Assembly (NCBI RefSeq): GCF_014646055.1
Contig: NZ_BMMS01000005.1
Coordinates: 238,584-302,583, forward strand
Source of the DNA: Wenjunlia tyrosinilytica
GTDB lineage: Bacteria > Actinomycetota > Actinomycetes > Streptomycetales > Streptomycetaceae
Direction: 5' to 3'
Length of the DNA: 64,000 nucleotides
The notes beneath the pieces are model-generated. The model ran no database searches, was not told the DNA's origin, and saw only the letters and a program-made list of their open reading frames with translations. Numbering within the stretch: the stretch's first letter is position 1; each line of letters starts with the position of its first letter. Below, piece after piece: positions 1 through 8,952 of the stretch. The position numbers and the translations under genes are program-made.

Positions 1-2698
1 TGCCCTCGGCCGTGTACCTGGTGCCCCACCGCTCGGCGAACTGGGCGACGAGGAACAGCCCCCGTCCTCCCTCGTCCGTGCTGGTGGCCCGGCGCATGTG
101 CGGGGAGGTGTTGCTGCTGTCGCAGACCTCGCAGATCAGCTTGTCGTCCCGCAGCAGGCGCACCCGGATCGGGCCGTCGGCGTAGCGGATGGCGTTGGTG
201 ATGAGCTCGCTCAGGATCAGCTCGGTGCTGAAGGCGGTCTCCTCGTCCACCTGCCACTCCTCCAGCCTGCCGGTGACGTCGGCGCGGACACGGCCGACGG
301 CCGCCGGGTCGGAGGGCACCTCCCACTCGGCGATCCGGGACTCGTCCAGCACCCGGGTGCGGGCGACGAGCAGCACCACGTCGTCGCTGGAGCGGGCGGG
401 CTCGAGTGCGTCGAGCACCGACCGGCAGGTCTCCTCCGGAGTGCGGCCGGGGTGGGCGAGCGCCTTGCGCAGGAGTTCGAGACCGGTGTCGATGTCCCGC
501 TCGCGGTGTTCGAGCAGTCCATTCGTGTACAGGACCAGCCGGCTTCCCTCGGGCAGCCGCAGCTCGGCCGTCTCGAAGGGGAGACCGCCCAGCCCCAGGG
601 GTGTGCCGACCGGCAGGTCGGGGAAGTCCACCGACCCGTCGGGGCGCACGAGCGCGGGCAGGGGATGGCCCGCCCTGGCGAAGGTGCAGATCCTCGAGAC
701 GGGATCGTAGATCGCGTACACGCAGGTGGCACCGGTGACCTCCACGCCGGTGTGGCCGGGGGCCTCCTCCTGGTCGATACCGGTGACGAGCTCATCGAGG
801 TGGGCCAGGATCTCGTCGGGCGGCAGGTCGAGGGAGGAGAAGTTCTGCACGGCGGTGCGCAGACGCCCCATCGTGGCGGCGGCGTGCAGGCCGTGGCCGA
901 CGACATCGCCCACGACCAGGGCGACCCGGCGGCCGGAGAGCGGGATGACGTCGAACCAGTCCCCGCCCACGCCGGAGTGCGCGGGCAGATAGCGGTGGGC
1001 GACGTCGAGGGCGCTCTGCTCGGGCGTACCGCGGGGCAGCAGGCTGCGTTGCAGTGTCACCGCCATGCTGTGCTCGCGTGTGTAGCGGCGGGCGTTGTCG
1101 ATGCACAGGGCCGCGCGGGCGACCAGTTCCTCGGCGAGCGAGAGATCGGCCTCGTCGAAGGGGCGGGGCTCCTGCGAGCGCCAGAAATTGGCCATGCCCA
1201 GCACGACGCCGCGGGCGGACAGCGGCACCGTGATCAGTGAGTGCAACCCGAATTCGACGATGCGCTTGGCCCGGTCGGGGTCCTGCTCCTGCCAGCCGGA
1301 GAACAGCGTCAGATCGGGCTCGAGCACGGCGCGCCCGCTGCCGAACCCGAACGCCTGAGGCGTGGAGGGCACAAACTTGATCAGCTCGCCCAGCGGGTAC
1401 AGCGGCTGGTCCTGCCGGATGCCGCTGACCGCCGTGCGGCGCATCGAGGTGCCCGTCGCCGCGGTCGGCTCCCCGCCCTTGAGGACGGTGTCCACCAGGT
1501 CCACGGTGACGTAGTCGGCCAGGCGCGGGACGGCGACCGCCGTCAGTTCCTCGGCGGTCCGGACGACATCGAGGGTGCTGCCGATCCGCCCGCCCGCGTC
1601 GTACAGCAGCTTCAGCCGTCTGCGGGCCGCCTCCGCCCTGTCGGACAGGGCGCGCAGCTCGGTGGAGTCCCTGATCGTGGCCACGCTGCCCGGCGGGCCG
1701 CCGTTGCCGCTGGTCGGCCGGTGGTTCACGGCCAGCAGCCGGTCGCCCGAGGGCTGCACCTCGTCCGTGGCCTCGCGCCCCGAGGCCAGGAGACCGGCCA
1801 GGGATGGGGCGAGGCCGAGGTCGGTGACGCTGCGGCCCTCCGCATCCGGCGGCAGGTCGAGGAGCCTGCGCGCCTCGTCGTTGGCCAGCAGGAGGCGGCG
1901 CTCGTCCCCGACGATGAGCACGCCCTCGCGCACCGCGTGCAGGACGGCGTCGTGGTGCTCGTACATGCTGGTCATCTCGGCGGGGTCGAGGCCGTGCGTC
2001 TGGCGGCGCAGCCGCCGGGTGACCAGGGCCGCGCCTCCGGTGGCCAGGGCGAGGGCGGCCGCCGCGGCGCCGAGGACGACCGGCAGCTGCCGGACGACGA
2101 CACCGCTCACCTTGTCGACCGTGATCCCGGCGGAGACCAGCCCGGCGACGGACCCATCGGGCCTGGTGACGGGGACCACCGCGCGCACGGACTTGCCGAG
2201 GGTCCCGGTGTAGGTCTCCGTGAACGAGCGCCCGGCGGCGGCCGGGGCGGTGGTGCCGAGGAAGTGCTTGCCGATCAGGGCGGGGTTGGGGTGGGTGTAG
2301 CGGATGCCGTCGGTGGTCATCGCGACGATGAAGTCGACGTCGGAGTGCCTGCGCGCCTCCTCGGCGCGCGGTTGCAGCACGACGGACGGCTCGGGGCGGT
2401 CCAAGGCGGCCACGATGCCCGGGGAGTGCGCGAATGTCTCCGCGACGGCGAGCGAGCGGTTGCGGGCCTCCTGCGTACTGTCGTGGCGGGACTCCAGGAC
2501 GAGGGCCGCCACGGCGGCCACGACGAGCAGGACAACCACCACCGCCTGCAGGACGAACACCTGCCCGGCAACGCTCCGCACCCCCAGCCGCGCCCGCAGA
2601 CCCTCCGGCCCACGCGGCACGGACGGCTCACGTCCCTGATGCCGGCCGCGGAGCGAGGGGGTTGGCACAGCCCGGAATCGGCCCACGGATCGGACCAT
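1..2698 (-). CDS. SpoIIE-type PP2C phosphatase with sensor, PAS, GAF and HATPase domains (3' end cut by window)
   Basis: Membrane-bound signalling phosphatase, probably acting on anti-anti-sigma factors and coupled to its own kinase-type anti-sigma domain. From the ATG at 2698 the visible ~899 residues hold a membrane helix (~47-70), an extracellular single-Cache-like sensor (~75-165), a second helix (~201-226), a PAS domain (~246-350), a GAF domain (~366-516), a PP2C/SpoIIE domain (~553-760, with GDWFDV and VVGDVVGHG metal-site motifs) and a C-terminal HATPase (~790 on, ELITNAIRYADGPI then GGRGLFLVAQ). The frame is open at base 1, so only a few C-terminal residues are missing. An in-frame stop at 2708-2710 bounds the start; no good SD precedes the ATG, and GTG at 2620 is an alternative. 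This five-domain architecture is common in Streptomyces and many paralogues exist, so the partner sigma pathway cannot be named. Confidence 0.9.
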   Translation of the reverse strand, partial: MVRSVGRFRAVPTPSLRGRHQGREPSVPRGPEGLRARLGVRSVAGQVFVLQAVVVVLLVVAAVAALVLESRHDSTQEARNRSLAVAETFAHSPGIVAALDRPEPSVVLQPRAEEARRHSDVDFIVAMTTDGIRYTHPNPALIGKHFLGTTAPAAAGRSFTETYTGTLGKSVRAVVPVTRPDGSVAGLVSAGITVDKVSGVVVRQLPVVLGAAAAALALATGGAALVTRRLRRQTHGLDPAEMTSMYEHHDAVLHAVREGVLIVGDERRLLLANDEARRLLDLPPDAEGRSVTDLGLAPSLAGLLASGREATDEVQPSGDRLLAVNHRPTSGNGGPPGSVATIRDSTELRALSDRAEAARRRLKLLYDAGGRIGSTLDVVRTAEELTAVAVPRLADYVTVDLVDTVLKGGEPTAATGTSMRRTAVSGIRQDQPLYPLGELIKFVPSTPQAFGFGSGRAVLEPDLTLFSGWQEQDPDRAKRIVEFGLHSLITVPLSARGVVLGMANFWRSQEPRPFDEADLSLAEELVARAALCIDNARRYTREHSMAVTLQRSLLPRGTPEQSALDVAHRYLPAHSGVGGDWFDVIPLSGRRVALVVGDVVGHGLHAAATMGRLRTAVQNFSSLDLPPDEILAHLDELVTGIDQEEAPGHTGVEVTGATCVYAIYDPVSRICTFARAGHPLPALVRPDGSVDFPDLPVGTPLGLGGLPFETAELRLPEGSRLVLYTNGLLEHRERDIDTGLELLRKALAHPGRTPEETCRSVLDALEPARSSDDVVLLVARTRVLDESRIAEWEVPSDPAAVGRVRADVTGRLEEWQVDEETAFSTELILSELITNAIRYADGPIRVRLLRDDKLICEVCDSSNTSPHMRRATSTDEGGRGLFLVAQFAERWGTRYTAEG

Positions 2699-3054
2699 AG
2701 GCCATGTCTAACACCGGGGGCCACCCCGAGTCGACCGCGACTGCGAGCCCCGAGCCTCGGTGCCCGGCGGGCGCGCCGGAGATCCCAAGCCGACGCCTCC
2801 GGCCGGGGGCATGGCGCCGGCGCCGTGCCCCGTCGACGGCGCAGGTCCGTCGCCGCCTGCGTGCGGGCGTGGCGGTGCCCACTCCCGGGGCACTGGGTGC
2901 CCCGGGAGTGGGCACCGTCGGTCAACGAGGTGTTACGCGGCCCATGGCCGCCTCCGCGGTGCGGAGGGGGATCCGTCGGATCAGACCCTGCGAAGGCGCG
3001 GTACGTCGTTCCCCGCTCGCGGTTCGCTGCCCGCGGCGATTCGGGAACTCGGGC
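2699..3054. other. Intergenic region between the phosphatase start and the protease stop
   Basis: No convincing gene. It must carry the promoter of the phosphatase, which reads left from 2698, and the terminator of the protease gene, which ends at 3055. The hairpin listed separately at 2875-2915 is the only strong structure seen. Confidence 0.6.
2875..2915 (-). terminator. Perfect 19-bp inverted repeat, likely terminator of the S1 protease gene
   Basis: Arms 2875-2893 and 2897-2915 are perfectly complementary with a 3-nt loop (TGG). It lies 140 bp past the protease stop. There is no U tract, as is usual for Streptomyces terminators. Confidence 0.6.
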
Positions 3055-4557
3055 TCAGCCCTGGCCCGCGCCGTTGTGGTCGGCCGAGCCGCCCGAGGCA
3101 GCCGCACCCGCGGCGTCAGCGCCGCCGTAATCCGCACCACCGGCGTCAGCGCCACCGTCATCCGCGCCACCGGCATCGGCACCGCCGACAGCCGCGCCAC
3201 CGGCATCGGCACCGCCGACAGCCGCGCCACCCGCGTCAGCGCCACCGTCATCCGCACCACCAGCAGCCGCACCACCCACGTCAGCACCACCGGCAGCCGC
3301 ACCACCGTCATCCGCGCCACCGGCAGCACCGCCAGCAGCCGCGCCACCGTCATCCGCACCACCGGCGTCGGCGCCACCGTCATCCGCACCACCGGCGTCG
3401 GCGCCACCGTCATCCGCGCCACCGGCGTCGGCGCCGCCGCCGTTGCCGTTGCCGATTTCGGCGCCCAGTGCCTGAAGCGCCGTGGTCACCGGCTGGAAGA
3501 ACGTTACGCCGCCCTGCTTGCAGTCGCCGCTGCCGCCCGAGGTCAGGCCCACCGCCGACTTGCCGGAGAACATCGAGCCGCCGCTGTCGCCCGGCTCGGC
3601 GCACACATCGGTCTGGATGAGGCCGTTGACGATGTCTCCGTTGCCGTAGTTCACCGTCGCGTTGAGCCCGGTCACCGTGCCGTCGCGCAGCCCGGTCGTG
3701 CTGCCGCTGCGCTGGACCTTCATGCCCACGCTCGCCTCGGCGGCCTCGGTGATCTCCTGTGTGTTGCCGTCCTTGAGGTCGACCGTGCTGGACGCAGCGG
3801 TTTTGGCGTCGTCGTACTTCACGAGCGAGAAGTCGCTCACGGGGAACTTCGAGTCCACGACGCTGCCCAGCGCGGTGTTGCCCGCTTGGTCGGCGGTCCA
3901 GGTCTTCGCGGCGTTGCCGCAGTGGCCCGCCGTCAGGAAGCCCGGGGCCCCGTCGACCGTGACATTGAAGCCGAGCGAGCAGCGCACACCGCCACCGAAG
4001 ATGGCGTCACCGCCGTCGACACCCGCGGCGTCGCCCGCCGCGAAGGGCTTGAACGCCCCCGCGACCTTTCTGACGGACACCATGCCGCTGAGGGGGTCGG
4101 TCGCCCTGTTCAGCCTGGCCATCTTCGCGCCGGTGACCGTGCTGTCGGCGACGACGGCGACCTTGTTCGTCCTGGGGTCGATCGACCAGGCCGTGCCCGG
4201 CACCGACGCCTTCGTGCTCAGCGTCCGGGTGACGCTCTTGAGCTCCGCCGTGCTGTTCTCGACGATTCTCGCGACTCCGCCGCGTTCGCGCACTTCCTGC
4301 GCGGCCTGCTTGTCCAGCACATTCACGACCAGTCGGTCCTCGGAGCCGTCGAAGTACCAGCCTGCGGCGTCCTCGCCCAGGTCCGTCGCGAGGGTCGACC
4401 CGAGCCGAGCGGCCTGCTGGAGGGTCATCGACCGTGGGCTCGGCGTTCTGTCGGAGCTCGCGTTGGCGTTGGGCAGCAGGATCGCCGCCGCCCCGAGCAC
4501 GGCCACACTCGCTCCGGCTATCGCACCCGTTCGCTTGTTTACCCGTCGGTGACTCAA
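3055..4557 (-). CDS. Secreted S1 (streptogrisin/alpha-lytic-like) protease with long Gly-Ala-Asp repeat tail
   Basis: Extracellular serine protease made as a pre-pro-protein. Residues 1-33 are a signal peptide, ~34-179 a pro-region, and the mature chymotrypsin-fold domain starts near 180 (GVDGGDAIFGGGVRC). The triad is visible: His212 (LTAGHC), Asp242 (VSDFSL) and Ser325 (EPGDSGGS). From ~371 to 500 the protein is a tail of about 25 pentapeptides of the type GGADx (x = A, D, V or Y), with some GGAAA units; such tails are not part of ordinary streptogrisins of ~300-390 aa. The start is a TTG at 4557 with a GGAGG site 8 nt upstream at 4565-4569; no ATG/GTG fits as well. The tail DNA is a 15-bp tandem repeat. 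Substrate unknown; the SSI-type inhibitor at 36959 could target trypsin-like enzymes but no direct link is shown. Confidence 0.9.
   Translation of the reverse strand: MSHRRVNKRTGAIAGASVAVLGAAAILLPNANASSDRTPSPRSMTLQQAARLGSTLATDLGEDAAGWYFDGSEDRLVVNVLDKQAAQEVRERGGVARIVENSTAELKSVTRTLSTKASVPGTAWSIDPRTNKVAVVADSTVTGAKMARLNRATDPLSGMVSVRKVAGAFKPFAAGDAAGVDGGDAIFGGGVRCSLGFNVTVDGAPGFLTAGHCGNAAKTWTADQAGNTALGSVVDSKFPVSDFSLVKYDDAKTAASSTVDLKDGNTQEITEAAEASVGMKVQRSGSTTGLRDGTVTGLNATVNYGNGDIVNGLIQTDVCAEPGDSGGSMFSGKSAVGLTSGGSGDCKQGGVTFFQPVTTALQALGAEIGNGNGGGADAGGADDGGADAGGADDGGADAGGADDGGAAAGGAAGGADDGGAAAGGADVGGAAAGGADDGGADAGGAAVGGADAGGAAVGGADAGGADDGGADAGGADYGGADAAGAAASGGSADHNGAGQG
3110..3437. repeat. 15-bp in-frame tandem repeat array (about 21 units) coding the protease tail
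   Basis: Near-continuous 15-bp units of the type TCCGCGCCACCGGCA on the plus strand, coding GGADA/GGADD-like pentapeptides on the minus strand. One unit at about 3325-3336 is shortened to 12 bp (a GGAA tetrapeptide). Variation is mostly at codons 4 and 5 of each unit. Confidence 0.85.
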
Positions 4558-4870
4558 CTCACTGACCTCCAGAGGGGGAAGGTTCGGCGGACGGGACGCG
4601 GGACGCGGTCCTGGGGCTCCCGCGTCCCATCCACCGACTCATACGCACCGCGAGCCCCAAGTGCCTCAACGCGTAAGCGTTTTTGTTGGACCGACGGCCG
4701 CCCGGACACCCAAGCGAGCACGGTCGCGACCCGGGCAAACCCGGTCGCACCGTCACCCGATTGGCCGCACTCCGCAGGCGAACGGGCACCCCTCTCGCAC
4801 ACGATTGGGGCTGGATGTGGCCTACCCGGTCGTCCGCAGGACCCTCGGGGATTCCGGAGGCGGGAAGCAC
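4558..4870. other. Divergent promoter region between protease and glpF
   Basis: No gene seen. It must hold both promoters. A short inverted repeat AACGC-GTAA-GCGTT at 4668-4681 runs into a T5 stretch. No GylR/IclR regulator gene lies next to glpF, so glycerol regulation must act from elsewhere. Confidence 0.5.
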
Positions 4871-5728
4871 ATGGCTGAACAGACTCGAAAAGCACCTCGA
4901 CGCTCAACGGGACTCATCCTCGAACTCTCCTCCGAGTTCGCCGGAACGATGGTCCTGATCCTCTTCGGCTGCGGCGTGGTGGCGCAGGTGGTCACCGGCG
5001 CGATCGACATCGCCCCCGGTGCGCTGGGCAACCACGACAGCATCGCCTGGGCATGGGGTCTCGGTGTCACGCTGGGCGTCTACACGGCGGCGCGACTGAG
5101 CGGCGCGCACATCAACCCGGCGGTCACGCTGTCCCTCGCCATCTTCAAGGGCTTCCCTTGGAGCAAGGTGGCCCCGTACGCCGTGGCACAGACAGCCGGC
5201 GCGTTCGTCGCGGCCCTGCTGGTGCGCTGGAACTACACGGAGGCGCTGGCCAAGGCCGACCCCACGCACACCATCAAGACCCAGGGAGTGTTCTCGACCC
5301 TCCCCGGCAACGGTGTACTGCCCGTCAGCCAGTGGGGCGCGCTGCGTGACCAGATCATCGGCACGGCGATCCTGGTCCTGCTGATCTTCGCCGTCACGGA
5401 CCTGCTCAACACTCCGCCGGGTGCCAACCTCGCCCCGTTCATCATCGGTCTGATCGTCGTGGCGATCGGTATGGCGTGGGGCGCCGACGCGGGATACGCC
5501 ATCAACCCGGCCCGTGACTTCGGGCCCCGCCTCGCCAGCTACTTCACCGGATACGGCGGAGCATGGCGAGATCAGTACGGCGACATCTACTTCTGGGTGC
5601 CCATCGTCGGCCCCCTGATCGGCGGCCCCGTCGGTGCGGCCTTCTACAAGATCTTCGTCGGCCGCCTGATCCCCATGGCCGGCGCGCCGGAGGTCGGACG
5701 CACCCCCGAGCCGGAGGCCGAGGCCTGA
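4871..5728 (+). CDS. glpF: Glycerol uptake facilitator (aquaglyceroporin)
   Basis: MIP-family channel for facilitated glycerol entry across the membrane. The 285-residue protein has two half-repeats, each with an NPA box: GAHINPAVT near residue 80 and GYAINPARDFGPR near 210; the Asp after the second box is typical of glycerol facilitators rather than water-only aquaporins. Six membrane segments can be seen. ATG at 4871 follows GGAGG at 4856-4860. It is followed 66 bp later by glpK in the same direction, so entry and phosphorylation of glycerol are coupled. No glpD follows, unlike the complete gyl operons of Streptomyces. Confidence 0.95.
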   Translation: MAEQTRKAPRRSTGLILELSSEFAGTMVLILFGCGVVAQVVTGAIDIAPGALGNHDSIAWAWGLGVTLGVYTAARLSGAHINPAVTLSLAIFKGFPWSKVAPYAVAQTAGAFVAALLVRWNYTEALAKADPTHTIKTQGVFSTLPGNGVLPVSQWGALRDQIIGTAILVLLIFAVTDLLNTPPGANLAPFIIGLIVVAIGMAWGADAGYAINPARDFGPRLASYFTGYGGAWRDQYGDIYFWVPIVGPLIGGPVGAAFYKIFVGRLIPMAGAPEVGRTPEPEAEA

Positions 5729-5794
5729 TCCGGACCGCGGAGTCCGCAACCTCGAAGGCGCAAGCCCGCAGGCAACCCAGGAGAGGCGGCAGCG

Positions 5795-7312
5795 ATGCCG
5801 GAATTCGTCGGAGCGGTGGACCAGGGCACCACCAGCACTCGCTTCATGATCTTCGACCACGACGGCAACGAAGTGGCGAAGGCCCAGCTCGAACACGCCC
5901 AGATCCTGCCGCGCTCCGGATGGGTCGAGCACGACCCGGTGGAGATCTGGGAACGCACCAACACCGTGATGCAGAACGCCGTCCGGGAAGGGGGCCTGTC
6001 GGCCTCCGACCTGACCGCGGTCGGCATCACCAACCAGCGGGAGACGACCGTCGTCTGGGACCCGCGTACCGGCCGTCCCTACTACAACGCGATCGTCTGG
6101 CAGGACACGAGGACGGACTCCATCGCGGCCGCCCTGGAACGCGAGGGCCATGGCGAGGTCATCCGCCGCAAGGCGGGCCTGCCTCCGGCCACGTACTTCT
6201 CCGGCGGCAAGATCAAGTGGATGCTGGAGAACGTCGACGGCCTGCGGGAGGCCGCCGAGCAGGGCCACGCGATCTTCGGCAACACCGACTGCTGGGTGCT
6301 GTGGAACCTCACCGGCGGCCCCGACGGCGGAATCCACGCCACCGACGTCACCAACGCCAGCCGCACGATGCTGATGAACCTCGAAACCCTCGACTGGGAC
6401 GACGAGCTCCTCGGCATCTTCGGCATCCCACGCGCGATGCTGCCGACCATCAACCCCTCCTCCCACGCGGAGGCGTACGGTCAGGCACGCACCTCCCGAC
6501 CACTGCGGTCCGCCGTCCCCATCACCGGGGTGCTCGGCGACCAGCAGGCGGCCACCGTGGGCCAGGTCTGCTTCGCGACCGGTGAGGCCAAGAACACCTA
6601 CGGCACCGGTAACTTCCTGGTCCTCAACACCGGCACCGACCTGGTCCGGTCCGAGCACGGTCTGCTGACCACCGTGGCCTACCAGTTCGGAGACAGCCCG
6701 GCGATCTACGCCCTCGAGGGCTCGATGGCCGTCACGGGCTCCGCGGTGCAGTGGCTGCGCGACCAGCTGAAGATCATCACCACGGCGGCCGAGAGCGAAC
6801 GGCTCGCGAGCACGGTCGAGGACAACGGCGGCATGTACTTCGTGCCCGCGTTCTCCGGCCTGTTCGCGCCGTACTGGCGCTCGGACGCCCGAGGGGCGAT
6901 CGTGGGCCTGTCCCGCTTCCACACCAACGGCCACTTGGCGCGGGCGGCTCTGGAGGCCATCTGCTACCAGAGCCGGGACGTGGTGGAGGCCATGGAGCAG
7001 GACTCGGGTGTCCATCTGGACGTGCTCAAGGTGGACGGCGGTGTGACCGCCAACGACCTGTGCATGCAGATCCAGGCGGACGTCCTCGGCGTACCGGTCA
7101 GCCGTCCGGTCGTGGCCGAGACCACGGCGCTCGGCGCCGCCTACGCGGCCGGGCTCGCCACCGGCTTCTGGCGGGACACCGATGAACTGCGCTCCCACTG
7201 GCAGGAGTCCAGGCGCTGGGCGCCGCAGTGGAACGACGAGCAGCGCGACGAGGGTTACGCCGGCTGGAAGAAGGCCGTCGAACGGACCTTGGACTGGGTC
7301 ACGGTCACCTGA
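5795..7312 (+). CDS. glpK: Glycerol kinase
   Basis: FGGY-family kinase converting glycerol and ATP to sn-glycerol-3-phosphate, trapping glycerol that enters through GlpF. 505 residues, the usual length. The N-terminal phosphate-binding loop DQGTTSTR is at residues 9-16, [13 protein letters not shown] follows near 77, and the C-terminal FGGY half carries [17 protein letters not shown] near 412. AGGAG lies just before the ATG. Second gene of a two-gene glpFK unit. Confidence 0.97.
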   Translation: MPEFVGAVDQGTTSTRFMIFDHDGNEVAKAQLEHAQILPRSGWVEHDPVEIWERTNTVMQNAVREGGLSASDLTAVGITNQRETTVVWDPRTGRPYYNAIVWQDTRTDSIAAALEREGHGEVIRRKAGLPPATYFSGGKIKWMLENVDGLREAAEQGHAIFGNTDCWVLWNLTGGPDGGIHATDVTNASRTMLMNLETLDWDDELLGIFGIPRAMLPTINPSSHAEAYGQARTSRPLRSAVPITGVLGDQQAATVGQVCFATGEAKNTYGTGNFLVLNTGTDLVRSEHGLLTTVAYQFGDSPAIYALEGSMAVTGSAVQWLRDQLKIITTAAESERLASTVEDNGGMYFVPAFSGLFAPYWRSDARGAIVGLSRFHTNGHLARAALEAICYQSRDVVEAMEQDSGVHLDVLKVDGGVTANDLCMQIQADVLGVPVSRPVVAETTALGAAYAAGLATGFWRDTDELRSHWQESRRWAPQWNDEQRDEGYAGWKKAVERTLDWVTVT

Positions 7313-7356
7313 CCACGGCCTGCCGGCACCGGGCTTCTTGGACAGGAGGTTAGGCC

Positions 7357-8715
7357 GTGATCTTCGCCGACCGTCGGGAAGCCGGGCGCCAACTGGCCGG
7401 CCGGCTGCGGCACCTGCGGGACGAGGACGTGGTCGTGGTCGGCCTCCCCCGGGGCGGTGTCCCGGTGGCCGAACAGGTCGCACGAGCCTTGCGGGCCCCG
7501 CTGGACGTCAGCGTGGTCCGCAAGCTCGGCGTTCCCGTCCAGCCCGAGTTGGGCATGGGAGCCGTCGGAGAGGACGGCGTACGGGTGATCAACGACGAGG
7601 TGGTGCGCCTCGCCCATGTCTCCGATGCCGAGCTGGCCGAGGTCGAGGAGCGCGAACGCGCCGAACTCGACCGGCGGGCCGCCCGGTACCGGGGCGGGCG
7701 AGGCCCCACGCAGGTCCGGGGTCGGACCGTTGTCGTCGTCGACGACGGCATCGCCACGGGTTCGACGGCTCTGGCCGCCTGCCGGATCGCCCGGGAGCGG
7801 GGAGCGGCCCGGGTGGTGCTGGCGGTACCGGTGGCGCCGCCCAGATGGTCCGCCCGGCTCGGCCCGGCGGCGGACGAACTGGTGGTCCTGGAGACTCCGG
7901 CCGACTTCATCTCCGTCGGGCAGTTCTACGTCGACTTCGCGCAGACCACGGATCAGGACGTGCTCGCCTGCCTGGAACGGGCGGCGGCACGGGAGCGGGG
8001 ATCCGGGCGCTCCGAGCCCACGTCGCGCGATCCCGGGGAGCCCCACCCGGCGGACGCCGGCACGGAGGATCCCACGCCGGAGGACATCGAGGTCGAGGTC
8101 CCGTTGGGCACCGTGCGCCTCGGCGGGCGCCTCACCGTGCCCCGAGAGGCAAGAGGCGTCGTGGTGTTCGCCCATGGCAGCGGCAGCAGCCGTCGCAGCA
8201 CGCGCAACCGCTATGTCGCCGTCAAGCTGAACCGGGCCGGGCTGGCCACGCTGCTGTTCGACCTGCTCACCGAGGACGAGGCGCGTGAGCGGACCAATGT
8301 GTTCGACACCGAACTGCTGGCCGGCAGGCTGTCCGCGGCCACCGAGTGGGTCAGGGGGATGCCCGAATGCCTCGGCCTGCGCCTGGGCTGGTTCGGTGCC
8401 AGCACGGGGGCGGCGGCCGCTCTGTGGGCGGCCGCCGAGCCGAGCGCGGGTATCGTCGCGATCGTCTCCCGCGGCGGGCGCCCGGACCTGGCCGGTCCAA
8501 GGCTGCCCGAGGTGAGCACCCCCACCCTGCTGATCGTGGGCAGCCAGGACCAGGTGGTGCTCGATCTCAACCGCGAGGCACAGGCCCGACTGCGCTGCGA
8601 GAACCGTCTCGTCGTCGTCCCCGGCGCCTCGCACCTGTTCCAGGAGCCGGGCACGCTCGGCGCCGTCGCCGACCTGGCCCGCGACTGGTTCCTCGACCAT
8701 ATGACCTCTGACTGA
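7357..8715 (+). CDS. Phosphoribosyltransferase fused to alpha/beta hydrolase
   Basis: Two-domain protein of 452 residues. Residues ~1-215 are a type I phosphoribosyltransferase with the PRPP-binding loop VVVVDDGIATGSTA near 128-141 and an N-terminal GLPRGGVPVA segment. Residues ~245-450 form an alpha/beta hydrolase of the dienelactone-hydrolase type with oxyanion-side HGSGSSR, nucleophile elbow GASTGA (Ser), and a late GSQD aspartate and GASHLF histidine. The start is a GTG at 7357 with a perfect AGGAGG at 7344-7349. It follows glpK by 44 bp and may be cotranscribed. Fusions of this kind are known in actinobacteria, often near stress genes, but no reaction is established. The fusion is in one frame with no sign of error. 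Confidence 0.85.
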   Translation: MIFADRREAGRQLAGRLRHLRDEDVVVVGLPRGGVPVAEQVARALRAPLDVSVVRKLGVPVQPELGMGAVGEDGVRVINDEVVRLAHVSDAELAEVEERERAELDRRAARYRGGRGPTQVRGRTVVVVDDGIATGSTALAACRIARERGAARVVLAVPVAPPRWSARLGPAADELVVLETPADFISVGQFYVDFAQTTDQDVLACLERAAARERGSGRSEPTSRDPGEPHPADAGTEDPTPEDIEVEVPLGTVRLGGRLTVPREARGVVVFAHGSGSSRRSTRNRYVAVKLNRAGLATLLFDLLTEDEARERTNVFDTELLAGRLSAATEWVRGMPECLGLRLGWFGASTGAAAALWAAAEPSAGIVAIVSRGGRPDLAGPRLPEVSTPTLLIVGSQDQVVLDLNREAQARLRCENRLVVVPGASHLFQEPGTLGAVADLARDWFLDHMTSD

Positions 8716-8895
8716 ACGACCTCTGACTGACACGCCCCGGTCCGGCGGCGGGCCGCACGCCTGCGGTCCATCCGCTGTCCATCCGCTGGTCCATCCGCTG
8801 CGCGACTTCGGCAACACTGTTGCTCAAGTCCCGGGTGACCGCACCCCGGACCGCCCCCGCGGGCCTGCCGGAGCGGGGCCTCGAGGCAGGCCCCG
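8703..8895. repeat. Short direct repeats and a hairpin between convergent genes
   Basis: ACCTCTGACTGA occurs at 8703-8714, across the stop of the fusion gene, and again at 8719-8730. Three copies of TCCATCCGCTG follow at about 8768-8801. A 7-bp hairpin (GGGGCCT / AGGCCCC at 8876-8882 and 8889-8895) could end transcription from both sides. The duplicated tail of the coding region looks like local slippage. Confidence 0.5.
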
Positions 8896-8952
8896 ACAGC
8901 CGAGATCGACGACCAGGACAGGCCGCTGCGCCTGCGCGGCCTCCACTGCCGG

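Noticed and set aside
2704..4878. Long plus-strand open frame across the protease repeats, rich in TGVSATVIRT-like units
   Set aside because: It is the reverse reading of the 15-bp array, has no SD, and runs into the glpF promoter.
4904..7483. Long minus-strand open frame across glpF and glpK
   Set aside because: Shadow of two well-conserved plus-strand genes.
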